64,000 nucleotides of DNA from JACCTI01 sp038237435 (lineage in GTDB: Bacteria > Verrucomicrobiota > Verrucomicrobiia > Chthoniobacterales > UBA10450): NCBI GenBank assembly GCA_038237435.1, contig JBBRYT010000002.1:248001-312000 (forward strand), in the 5' to 3' direction. How positions within the stretch are numbered: position 1 is the first letter of the stretch; each line of letters starts with the position of its first letter. The notes under the pieces are model-generated. The model was given only the letters and a program-made list of their open reading frames with translations. It was not told where the DNA came from and did no database searches. A program made the position numbers and the translations under genes. Shown one piece after another: positions 36,303 to 44,511 of the stretch.

Positions 36303-37694
36303 TTACTGCTCCACGGGAAAGCCGGCCTTCTTCCAGGCGTGCCAGCTGCCGGGAACGTTACGCACATCGGCGAACCCTTCTTGTTTCAAAATGCTGGCGC
36401 CCAGACTCGCGCGGTACCCGCTCGCGCAGTAAACGGCAGTCGGCTTCGATTTATCGAGCGCTGAACTTTTCTCGCGCAATTCCGGAAGGAAGAAATGTTG
36501 CGCACCGGGGATGTGACCTTTTTTCCATTCGCCCGGACCGCGCACATCGAGCAGCTGAAAATCGCGGCCGTTCTTTTGAATTTCGTGAACGCTTAGTTGC
36601 GGCATTTGCTCGAGCGGGAAGCCGGCGGATTCCCAGGCTTTGATTCCGCCGACAAGATAGCCGGCGAATTTTGTGTAGCCGGTGCGAATAAAAAGTTTCA
36701 CCACTTCCTCGAGCGCGTTATCTTTTTCCAGCACGAGCAAGATCGGTTGCGCCGGATCGAGCAACCAGCCAGCCCAAATCGAGAGTGATGGCGAACCGCC
36801 TATGTTCAGCGCGCCAGGGATATGTCCGCCACCAAATGCGAGCATCGATCGCGTATCGACGAGCACGCCTTTCTTTTCATCGATCGCGTTCTTAAACGTT
36901 TTCGTCGGAAGCGCGGCGACTTTCGGTAGGTTGCCGATGATCTCCGGTCCTTCCGCGTTGAGCTTCTTCATGCGCGGGTAATATGTCGGAACCGGCGGCG
37001 CAGTCTTGATCGCGAAGTCGGTGAATTTCCCGACGTCGTCGAACTGCAGAAAAGGATTCGTCAGGCGCTCGTAGCCTATCGTGCTTTGCAATCGATCGCC
37101 GATGTCGGCCCCGCAAGGCGAACCCGCGCCGTGTCCCGGATGAATCATCACGCTGTCAGGCAAGCCGAGAAAATATTCGCGCAAAGTTTTGAATTGCTGC
37201 GCCGCTAGCTGCTTCGTCATCGAGTTGCCTAACAAGTCAGGCCGACCGGCCGAGTTCACGAAAAGAGAATCGCCGGTAAGAACGCCCCACGGGTTCTTCG
37301 GCGTTGCCGATTCCGCGATTTCGAAACTGATGTGCTCCGGTGTGTGGCCCGGCGTGTGGCGCACGGTGACGATTGTGTCGCCGAAAGTAAACGTGTCGCC
37401 CTCGTGCAGGTGTTCGGTTTCAAATCCGTATTTTGCGCCGGCCTCATGACTAACAAAAATCTTCGCCGAATCAACGCGCGCACAAAGTTCGCGTGCGCCG
37501 CTCACCAGATCGGCGTGAATGTGCGTCTCAAACACGTGCGTGATCGAAACATTCTTCTCGCGCGCTAGCTCAACATATTTGTCGACATCCGGCGTCGGAT
37601 CGAAAACAGCGGCGATACCGTCATCGTCGTCGCCTACCAAGTAAGAGAGTTCTGCGATTCCTTCTGTCTGAAAACGTTCGAAGACGAGTGACAT
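36303..37694 (-). CDS. Metallo-beta-lactamase / double rhodanese fusion, persulfide-dioxygenase-like
   Basis: 463 residues from ATG 37692-37694. The N-terminal MBL domain (1-235) has THIHADLVSG, RHTPGHTPEHISF, LTGDSLFVNSAGRPDL and IHPGHGAGSPCG, the ETHE1-like pattern of persulfide dioxygenases that oxidise glutathione persulfide to sulfite. Two rhodanese domains follow. The first lacks the catalytic cysteine (LVLEKDNALEEVV); the second has it in VYCASGYRAS. Together with the neighbouring rhodanese and SufE this suggests sulfide or persulfide detoxification. Confidence 0.9.
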   Translation of the reverse strand: MSLVFERFQTEGIAELSYLVGDDDDGIAAVFDPTPDVDKYVELAREKNVSITHVFETHIHADLVSGARELCARVDSAKIFVSHEAGAKYGFETEHLHEGDTFTFGDTIVTVRHTPGHTPEHISFEIAESATPKNPWGVLTGDSLFVNSAGRPDLLGNSMTKQLAAQQFKTLREYFLGLPDSVMIHPGHGAGSPCGADIGDRLQSTIGYERLTNPFLQFDDVGKFTDFAIKTAPPVPTYYPRMKKLNAEGPEIIGNLPKVAALPTKTFKNAIDEKKGVLVDTRSMLAFGGGHIPGALNIGGSPSLSIWAGWLLDPAQPILLVLEKDNALEEVVKLFIRTGYTKFAGYLVGGIKAWESAGFPLEQMPQLSVHEIQKNGRDFQLLDVRGPGEWKKGHIPGAQHFFLPELREKSSALDKSKPTAVYCASGYRASLGASILKQEGFADVRNVPGSWHAWKKAGFPVEQ

Positions 37695-37759
37695 GTGAAA
37701 CGAACTCAACTGATGTTAGAAATCTCCACACCTTCAAGCAAGCGTCGTTAACGCAGTCT

Positions 37760-37892
37760 GTCATCCTGAGCCGCGCAGACGGCGAAGGATCCCGCAATCG
37801 CTATCGGTCAACGTTCAACATAACGTGTCAGTCGTTAGGCCAGGCGTGAGATCCTTCGGCGTCCCGCCGTGTGGGACCAGCCTCAGGACGAC
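37760..37892. repeat. Dispersed inverted-repeat element, family 1 copy D
   Basis: Bounded by GTCATCCTGAG (37760-37770) and CTCAGGACGAC (37882-37892), with GAAGGATCCC and GAGATCCTTC arms. A motif variant, GTCGTTAGGCC, lies inside it (about 37832). It fills the gap between the MBL-rhodanese start and the helicase end. Confidence 0.85.
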
Positions 37893-37929
37893 ACGACTGT
37901 GAGCGGGCGCGGAAATGACGACGGCGTCT

Positions 37930-39147
37930 CTACCGCCGCCGTCGTCCGTAGGAATATCCGCCGTGGGTGCGTCCGCCGCCGATGGCGCGCTTGCCGCCGG
38001 TCATCGATTCCGGCTCGAAAAGCGCGGTGTATTTGTAAGCGAAACTATCCAGCTTCAGGCGTGGAATTTTCGCCCCGATAAAACGTTCTATCGCCTGCAA
38101 CGATCCGACTTCTTCGCCATTCATAAGTGTAAACGCGTCGCCCACTTTTTGCGCGCGACCCGTTCTACCTATCCGATGGACGTAATCTTCCGGATGCTCA
38201 GGCACATCGTAATTAATGACATGACTCACCCCCGCGACATCGATGCCGCGCGCCGCGATATCGGTCGCGACCATGATTTCGTATTTGCCGCTCTTGAAAC
38301 CGTCGAGCGCTTCGACGCGTTCGCGTTGGGTGCGATTCGAATGCAACACCGCTACCGAATGCCGACCCTGTTTTAGTTTCACCGCGATCTTGTCGGCGCC
38401 GTGTTTGGTGCGTGAAAAAATCAGCGCGCTGTCGAAGTTGGTACGTTCGAGCAATGCCATGAGCAGTTCGAACTTCTGTTCCGCCGCCACCGGATAGACG
38501 GCATGCGTGACGGTTTCTGCCGGTGACCGCTGCGCGCCAATTTCGACCGTTTCCGGCTCGTGCAAGACCCAGGCGGCCAGCCGCTCGATCTCCGGCGGTA
38601 ATGTCGCCGAAAATAAAAGTGTCTGCCGATCGGTGGAAATTTTTTCCACGATCCGGCGCACGTCGGGAAGAAATCCCATGTCGAGCATGCGATCGACTTC
38701 GTCGAGAACAAGAACGTTGACCTTGTCGAGACGCATCGTGCCTTGCTGCAAATGATCGAGCAGGCGACCCGGCGTCGCGACCACGATGTCGTTTCCACGC
38801 GCCGCTTCTTCGCGCTGTTTACCGTAGCCGACGCCGCCGTGGATTAACGAGACCAACAAGTTCGTGAAGCGTCCGTAATCGCGAAAGGCCGTTTCGACTT
38901 GCGCCGCCAGTTCGCGCGTCGGTTCCAAAACCAAACAACGAAACGCGCCGTGTTTGGCCAGGTTCGTCAGAATCGGCAAGGCGAACGCGGCCGTCTTGCC
39001 CGTGCCAGTTTGCGCGGTGCCAATCAAATCTTTTCCCGCCAGCACAATCGGGAACGCGCGCAGTTGAATCGGCGTCGGATCAACAAAACCCATCGCCTGT
39101 GCACCACGCACTACTTCATCGGAGAGACCAAAATCACGGAAAGACAC
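37930..39147 (-). CDS. DEAD-box family RNA helicase (RhlE-like)
   Basis: 405 residues. Motifs in order: Q motif (FGLSDEVV...GFVDPTPIQ), Walker A AQTGTGKT, PTRELA, GG, TPGRLLD, motif II as DEVD instead of DEAD (VLDEVDRMLD), SAT, ARGID and HRIGRTGRA. It ends with a short basic tail, GGRTHGGYSYGRRRR. Unwinds or remodels RNA. GTG start at 39145-39147. The Ala to Val change in motif II is the only oddity. Confidence 0.94.
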   Translation of the reverse strand: MSFRDFGLSDEVVRGAQAMGFVDPTPIQLRAFPIVLAGKDLIGTAQTGTGKTAAFALPILTNLAKHGAFRCLVLEPTRELAAQVETAFRDYGRFTNLLVSLIHGGVGYGKQREEAARGNDIVVATPGRLLDHLQQGTMRLDKVNVLVLDEVDRMLDMGFLPDVRRIVEKISTDRQTLLFSATLPPEIERLAAWVLHEPETVEIGAQRSPAETVTHAVYPVAAEQKFELLMALLERTNFDSALIFSRTKHGADKIAVKLKQGRHSVAVLHSNRTQRERVEALDGFKSGKYEIMVATDIAARGIDVAGVSHVINYDVPEHPEDYVHRIGRTGRAQKVGDAFTLMNGEEVGSLQAIERFIGAKIPRLKLDSFAYKYTALFEPESMTGGKRAIGGGRTHGGYSYGRRRR

Positions 39148-39181
39148 TCGCCGAAGCTACGCTGATACGGATACTGCGCAC

Positions 39182-39634
39182 ATGGGAAAATCGATTCGTG
39201 TCCTGGTCATGGCCGACACCCATAATCATCTACCGGCGAACTTTAATCGACTCGCCGATGATGTGGAGGAAATCTGGCATCTCGGCGATGTCTGCGCGCC
39301 GAGCTTGCTCGAGGAGATTCGCGCGCTCGGTCCGCCGTTAGCACTCGTTAGGGGAAATTGCGATAGCGAGATGGAATGGCCGCTCGTTGTCCTTCTGAAA
39401 CGAAATGGCGTTCGTTTTCGTTTGGAACACATCCCGCCCAATAATCCGCCGGCGGGCGTGGATGTTTTACTGCATGGTCATACACACGTCCCGCGTTACG
39501 AACGCGTCGGGAGCGTTTTGTGTTTGAATCCTGGTTGCGTGACCCGACCAAATCGCGGCGCGCCGGCGAGCGTGGCTTATCTCGACATTGAGGCCGACGG
39601 TAAACTCAGCTGGAAAATACAGACCATTCGTTAG
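39182..39634 (+). CDS. YfcE/MJ0936-like metallophosphoesterase
   Basis: 150 residues. The calcineurin-like phosphodiesterase ligands are all present: MADTHNHL, IWHLGDVC, LVRGNCDSE, LLHGHTHVPRYE and LNPGCVTRPN. This is the small single-domain form (yfcE family). Divergent from the helicase, with 34 bp between. The TAG stop lies inside a motif variant (ATTCGTTAGGC, 39627-39637). Confidence 0.92.
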   Translation: MGKSIRVLVMADTHNHLPANFNRLADDVEEIWHLGDVCAPSLLEEIRALGPPLALVRGNCDSEMEWPLVVLLKRNGVRFRLEHIPPNNPPAGVDVLLHGHTHVPRYERVGSVLCLNPGCVTRPNRGAPASVAYLDIEADGKLSWKIQTIR

Positions 39635-39639
39635 GCGAA

Positions 39640-42051
39640 TTACTCTCTTCGCAGCGCTACCATTGGATCAACGCCGCTTGCCCGCCGCGCTGGCAACAAG
39701 CATGCGGCCAGCGCCACGCCGACGAGAAGAGCGGAGACGCCGAGGAAAGTAATCGCATCGGTCGTGCTCACGCCAAAAAGCAAAGTGGACATCAGTCTCG
39801 TTAGGCCAAATGAAGCGGCCAGCCCCAGCGCGAGGCCAAAGGCAGTAAGTATCATTCCCTGCCTAACGATTAGTTTGAGCACGTCGGTCCGTTGCGCGCC
39901 GACCGCCATGCGAATGCCGATCTCGCGCGTGCGTTGCGAAACCGAGTACGACATCACGCCATACAAACCAATCGAGGCCAGAACGAGCGCGAGTCCGGCG
40001 AAAATGCCTAACAAGATCATAGCGAACTTCTGTTTCGTCACCGACCGGGCGAGCGAATCCTGCATCGAGCGCACATTTCCCAGCGCAACATTGCGATCAA
40101 CATTCCAAACTGCATTCTGCACCGCGGGCACAAGTGTGAGCGGATTGGCCGTCACGCTACGCACCGCGAAAAACATGCGCGACCATCCAGCCTGTCCGAG
40201 CGGTTGATAGATTTCCGCGCGTGGGGCCGCAGCCAGATTAGCGTGCCGCACATTGCCGACCACGCCGACGATTTGCAGCGATTCGCTGTTCGGACCGAAT
40301 TGGTCGATGTATTTGCCGATCGGGTCCTGTCCGGGAAAAATAGCCGCCGCCATCGCTTCGTTGACCACGATGACCGGCAACGAGCCTTTGCGATCGTGTT
40401 CATCGAAGGCCCGTCCTTTTAACAGCGGAATTCCCATCGTCTGAAAATATTCCGACGTCGCGACACGAATGTCAGCGTCGTGACTCGTGTCGCTTCCAGG
40501 AACACCGAAACTGCGCCCGCTGTTTCCGCCGGAAAATGGCAAGCGACTGATCGCCGCGACTTGGGCGACACCAGGCACCGTGCGCAGCCGTTCTAACACC
40601 TGTTGATAAAAAATGACCTGCCGCTCTTCGTCGCTGAACGATGGATTGAGATCGAAAGTGAGGAGACGCTCGGAATTAAATCCGGGATCGACGCGGGTGA
40701 GTTTTGAAAAACTTTTTACCATCAAACCGGCCCCGATCAGCAGGACGAGCGAGAGCCCGACTTCCGCGGCGATGAGGATCGAACGACCACGGCTTCGGCT
40801 GGCGGTGCTGCCGCGTTCGCCTTCGGCTAACGACTCGTTAGGATTAGCTGACGAAGCGTAAAACGCTGGAAACAAACCGAAGAGCGTTCCAGTCAGAATC
40901 GATGCGCAGAGACTGAAGGTGAGCACGGTGCGGTTGAGACTGATCTCGGCGAAGCCGGTGATATCGGCGGGACTGAGCGCAAGCAGAACGGGAATCGCCC
41001 AGGCCGCGACCATGATGCCGAGCAATCCGCCGAGGATGGCGAGCAACAAACTTTCTGTGAGCAGTTGCCTAACGAGTCGTGAACGGCTCGCGCCTAGTGC
41101 GGCGCGAATCGAAACTTCGCGTGCCCGACTGGCGGCGCGCGCCAGTTGCAGATTCGCGACATTGGCGCAACCGATCAGCAACAGACAGGTGACGGCGCCT
41201 AACAAAATGAAGAGCAACGGACGGATGCCGCTGACCAATTCTTCGTGCAAGGGCGTGATGGCCGCGCCTTCGTCCTTCAAGTCGTTCGGATAATCTTTTT
41301 CCAAACGCAGCATGATCGCGTTCATCTCGGCGCGCGCTTGTTCGAGAGTGACGCCGGGTTTGAGCCGCGCCCACACGTCGAGGTAATTGCTGTTGCGCAC
41401 CAGTCGCGGGTCTTCTGTCGGGCGCAGTGGATGCGCGGGCACACTCCAGGGCGTTGCGATCCAGAGCTCAGCGTAATTATCCGGCGAAAATTTCGCGGGC
41501 ATCACGCCGACGACAGTGTGCGCCGCGCCGTTTAGTTGAATGCTGCGGCCGATGACGCTGCGATCCGAGCCGAAGCGCCGTTCCCATAATCCCTGGCTGA
41601 GCACGACGACATTCGCGTTGCCGGCTTTTTCATCCGACGGCTGGAGCGTGCGTCCGAGCAGTGGCGCGATGCCGAAGACGCGGAACAAACTTGCGGAAGT
41701 CGTGGCGGATGGAAGCCGTTCGGGCCGGTCGCCTTCGGTTAGATTACCCTGCCCACCGCGCGACGTGGCGATATCAGAGAAGACATGATTTTGCGCGAGC
41801 CAATCGAGATACACTGCCGGCGAGGCCGCGCGCCGCGAGACGCCGGTGCTGCGCGTGTTTTGGGAAACGGAAACGATGCGTTCGGAATCCGGATACGGCA
41901 GCGGCCGGAGCAGCACGCCATCGACTACACTAAATATAACGGTGGAGCTGGCGATACCCAACAGGAGCGCCATAACCGCGACGACGGTGAAGCCGGGATT
42001 TTTGCGCAGCATGCGCAAAGCGTATTGAATATCGCGAAGGGTTGTTTCCAT
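39640..42051 (-). CDS. ADOP-family (orphan FtsX/MacB-type) permease, fourth of four
   Basis: 803 residues. N-terminal YALRMLRKNPGFTVVAVMALLLGI helix, MacB-type periplasmic core with VVLSQGLWERRFG and NGAAHTVVGVMPAKF, then FtsX-type helices (LLLIGCANVANLQLARAASRAREVSIRAALG). A second copy follows (GLYGVMSYSVSQRTREIGIRMAVGA). ADOP proteins carry two FtsX domains and lack an adjacent ATPase. Such permeases power macrolide, lipoprotein or peptide export when coupled to a separate ABC ATPase; none is in the window. Confidence 0.9.
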   Translation of the reverse strand: METTLRDIQYALRMLRKNPGFTVVAVMALLLGIASSTVIFSVVDGVLLRPLPYPDSERIVSVSQNTRSTGVSRRAASPAVYLDWLAQNHVFSDIATSRGGQGNLTEGDRPERLPSATTSASLFRVFGIAPLLGRTLQPSDEKAGNANVVVLSQGLWERRFGSDRSVIGRSIQLNGAAHTVVGVMPAKFSPDNYAELWIATPWSVPAHPLRPTEDPRLVRNSNYLDVWARLKPGVTLEQARAEMNAIMLRLEKDYPNDLKDEGAAITPLHEELVSGIRPLLFILLGAVTCLLLIGCANVANLQLARAASRAREVSIRAALGASRSRLVRQLLTESLLLAILGGLLGIMVAAWAIPVLLALSPADITGFAEISLNRTVLTFSLCASILTGTLFGLFPAFYASSANPNESLAEGERGSTASRSRGRSILIAAEVGLSLVLLIGAGLMVKSFSKLTRVDPGFNSERLLTFDLNPSFSDEERQVIFYQQVLERLRTVPGVAQVAAISRLPFSGGNSGRSFGVPGSDTSHDADIRVATSEYFQTMGIPLLKGRAFDEHDRKGSLPVIVVNEAMAAAIFPGQDPIGKYIDQFGPNSESLQIVGVVGNVRHANLAAAPRAEIYQPLGQAGWSRMFFAVRSVTANPLTLVPAVQNAVWNVDRNVALGNVRSMQDSLARSVTKQKFAMILLGIFAGLALVLASIGLYGVMSYSVSQRTREIGIRMAVGAQRTDVLKLIVRQGMILTAFGLALGLAASFGLTRLMSTLLFGVSTTDAITFLGVSALLVGVALAACLLPARRASGVDPMVALRRE

Positions 42052-42067
42052 AGGACTTGTTAGGCGC

Positions 42068-44500
42068 TTATTCGGCGCGAAGGGCGATGATTGGATTCAC
42101 GCGGCAGGCCCGGCGCGCGGGCAACCATGCCGAGAGAATCGTGACGACTGCCAGCGCCGCACCCACAATCCCGAAGACTTGCGGATCAATCGGCGTGACG
42201 CCGAAGAGAAAACTTCGGATCACGTGCGCGGACGCGGCCAGACCAATTACGCCCACGGCAATTCCGAAACCGAAAAGCCGAAAGCCGTGGCCAAAAACCA
42301 ACGCACGGATATCCGCTGGTCGCGCACCGAACGCGATTCGCACCGCCATTTCGCGCAAGCGGCGCAAGGCGGAATAAGCGAGCACGCCATACAAACCGAC
42401 CGCAGCCAGGAGCAAGGCAAGGCCAGCAAAAATCGCGAGCAGAAACGAAAGCAATCGCTGCGTCGACCAAGTTTCGGCGACGCGTTCTTCCATCGTGCGC
42501 ACGTCGAAAACCGGCTGCGCCGGATCGATGCGATTGATAATAGCGCGCACAGATTTCTCCAAAGCCTTCACGTTGCCGCTCCCCCTAACGAGTAATACCT
42601 GGTTCGTCCGGCTCGCTTGCGTTTGGGAAAAGAAAAATCCCGGCATGGGCTGCGCGTCGTCATAGCCACGCATCTTGATGTGCCCGACCACGCCGATGAT
42701 CTGATAGAAAATAGGATCCTCGTTGTTTCCATCAACGCCACCGATCGTGAGACGTTTGCCGATCGCGTCCTGTTTTGGGAAAACCGTGTCTGCCAGCGTT
42801 TGGTCGATGATTACGACTGGCGGTGAATCTTTCGTGTCGGTGGCGTTGAAGTTTCGACCGCGAATTAACGTTGCGCCCAACGCGGCGAAATAATCACCTG
42901 CCACGACCTCAGAGTCCGCCGAAGGCTGCTGGCTCGGATCAGTGGGCGGCGCGCCTTCGTGAAGAAAATTTAGCTGCCATCCGCTCAACAACGGTGGGTT
43001 CGCGGCAATGGCGGCATACTGCACGCCGGGCAATCGTCGCACCTCATCTAGCAACGCATTGTCGAAATTCAAAACCTTCTCTGTGTCAGTGTATTTGGTG
43101 TAGGGCAATTCGATCCGCGTGGTGAGAACTCCGCGCGGGTCGAAACCGAGCGCGACTGATTGCATCTTCGAGAAACTCTTGAGAACGAGACCAGCCGCGC
43201 TGAGCAGGAGGAGCGTTAACGCGACCTCGCCGATCACGAGCCAATCGCGGCTGCGTCGCGCTGCTTTTGTTTCCGAGCTGCCGAAGGAGCCGGCTTGCAA
43301 GGCGGTTTGGATGTCTCCATGCGCGACCTGCCAGGCGGGCCAGAGCCCGAAGAGGACGGTCGTGAGACCGGCGAGCAGGAAAGTGAAAGCGAGCACGCGC
43401 GGGTCGAAGCCAATTCCTTCGAAACGCGGCGCGCTGCTAGGCGCGAACGCCACCAGCGCATCGCGTCCCCAAATCGCAAAGAGCAAGCCGAGTGTGCCGC
43501 CAATAATTGCGATACAAAAACTTTCGATGAGAAGTTGCCTAACGACTCGCGTGCGCGATGCGCCGATGGCGGCGCGAATGGCAAACTCACGCGCACGCGA
43601 GGCACCGCGCGCCGCAAAAAGATTAGCCAGATTTGCGCACGCGATCAGTAAAACGAGCGCGACCGCGCAGAGCAGCAAGGTCAGATTCGTGCGATAACTT
43701 CCGAGTAAATTATCGAGCAGCGGCTTCACGTTGGCGCCGGTGCCGGCGTTCGTTTCCGGATAAGTTTTCTCCAAGCGCGCTGCGATCGTTTTTATTTCGC
43801 TGCGCGCTTGTTCGACAGTGACGCCCTGCTTCAATCGACCCCACGCGAAAAACATGGGGTGATTGGCGCGGTTCTGCCAGGCGGGATTGGCGCTGCGGCG
43901 CATGACGGAAAACCACGCCTCCACGCCATGCGGTGAATCCATCTCGCGCGGCATGACGCCAGTGACCGTGAAGGGCTGGCCGTGGAAATTGACCGCGTGT
44001 CCGATGATATTTGGATCGCGATTGAAGGCGTGGTCCCACAAGCGATCGCTCAACACGACCAGCGCGGGCGCGCCGGGTTTGTCTTCATCTTCGGTGAAGG
44101 TACGTCCGAGCTGTGGATTGAGTCCGATGACGTTGAAAAAATTTGCGGTGACAAACGCGACTGAGATTCGCTCCGGTTCGCGCCCGGAAACCCCGCTCAA
44201 GTTGCGGGACTCCAAACGCGAGAGCGCAAGATGTTGAAACGACTTCGCGTCGTTTCGCCAATCGAGATAATCCGGCAGGGCAATCGATTGATCGGTCCCG
44301 GCGCTGACTTCATTGAGATAAACAATGCGCTCCGGTTGCGGATACGGCAGCGGCCGCAAGAGCACGGCGTTGACCACACTGAAGATGGCGGTGTTCGCGC
44401 CGATACCGAGCGCGAGTGTGGACACGGCGATGATGGTGAAGCCGGGTTGCTGCGCGAGCTGGCGCAACGCGTAGCGAAAATCCTGGAGCAATGTGTTCAT
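42068..44500 (-). CDS. ADOP-family permease, third of four
   Basis: 810 residues with the same architecture as its neighbours: YALRQLAQQPGFTIIAVSTLALGIG, PLPYPQPERIVYLNE, VVLSDRLWDHAFN, FTVTGVMPREM, ANLANLFAARGASRAREFAIRAAIGASR and, near the end, GLYGVLAYSALRRLREMAVRIAFGARPADI. The 16-bp gap to the next permease holds a motif variant, TTGTTAGGCG. It differs from its paralogs throughout the periplasmic core, so it is an old duplication. Confidence 0.9.
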   Translation of the reverse strand: MNTLLQDFRYALRQLAQQPGFTIIAVSTLALGIGANTAIFSVVNAVLLRPLPYPQPERIVYLNEVSAGTDQSIALPDYLDWRNDAKSFQHLALSRLESRNLSGVSGREPERISVAFVTANFFNVIGLNPQLGRTFTEDEDKPGAPALVVLSDRLWDHAFNRDPNIIGHAVNFHGQPFTVTGVMPREMDSPHGVEAWFSVMRRSANPAWQNRANHPMFFAWGRLKQGVTVEQARSEIKTIAARLEKTYPETNAGTGANVKPLLDNLLGSYRTNLTLLLCAVALVLLIACANLANLFAARGASRAREFAIRAAIGASRTRVVRQLLIESFCIAIIGGTLGLLFAIWGRDALVAFAPSSAPRFEGIGFDPRVLAFTFLLAGLTTVLFGLWPAWQVAHGDIQTALQAGSFGSSETKAARRSRDWLVIGEVALTLLLLSAAGLVLKSFSKMQSVALGFDPRGVLTTRIELPYTKYTDTEKVLNFDNALLDEVRRLPGVQYAAIAANPPLLSGWQLNFLHEGAPPTDPSQQPSADSEVVAGDYFAALGATLIRGRNFNATDTKDSPPVVIIDQTLADTVFPKQDAIGKRLTIGGVDGNNEDPIFYQIIGVVGHIKMRGYDDAQPMPGFFFSQTQASRTNQVLLVRGSGNVKALEKSVRAIINRIDPAQPVFDVRTMEERVAETWSTQRLLSFLLAIFAGLALLLAAVGLYGVLAYSALRRLREMAVRIAFGARPADIRALVFGHGFRLFGFGIAVGVIGLAASAHVIRSFLFGVTPIDPQVFGIVGAALAVVTILSAWLPARRACRVNPIIALRAE

Positions 44501-44511
44501 GTGGGTTTCTC

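Noticed and set aside
1807..37892. Insertion sequences at the inverted repeats
   Set aside because: No transposase open frame in or near any copy; elements are about 130 bp.
38690..38720. Inactivated helicase because of DEVD instead of DEAD
   Set aside because: All other motifs are intact, the catalytic Asp-Glu pair is kept, and DExD variants are usually active.
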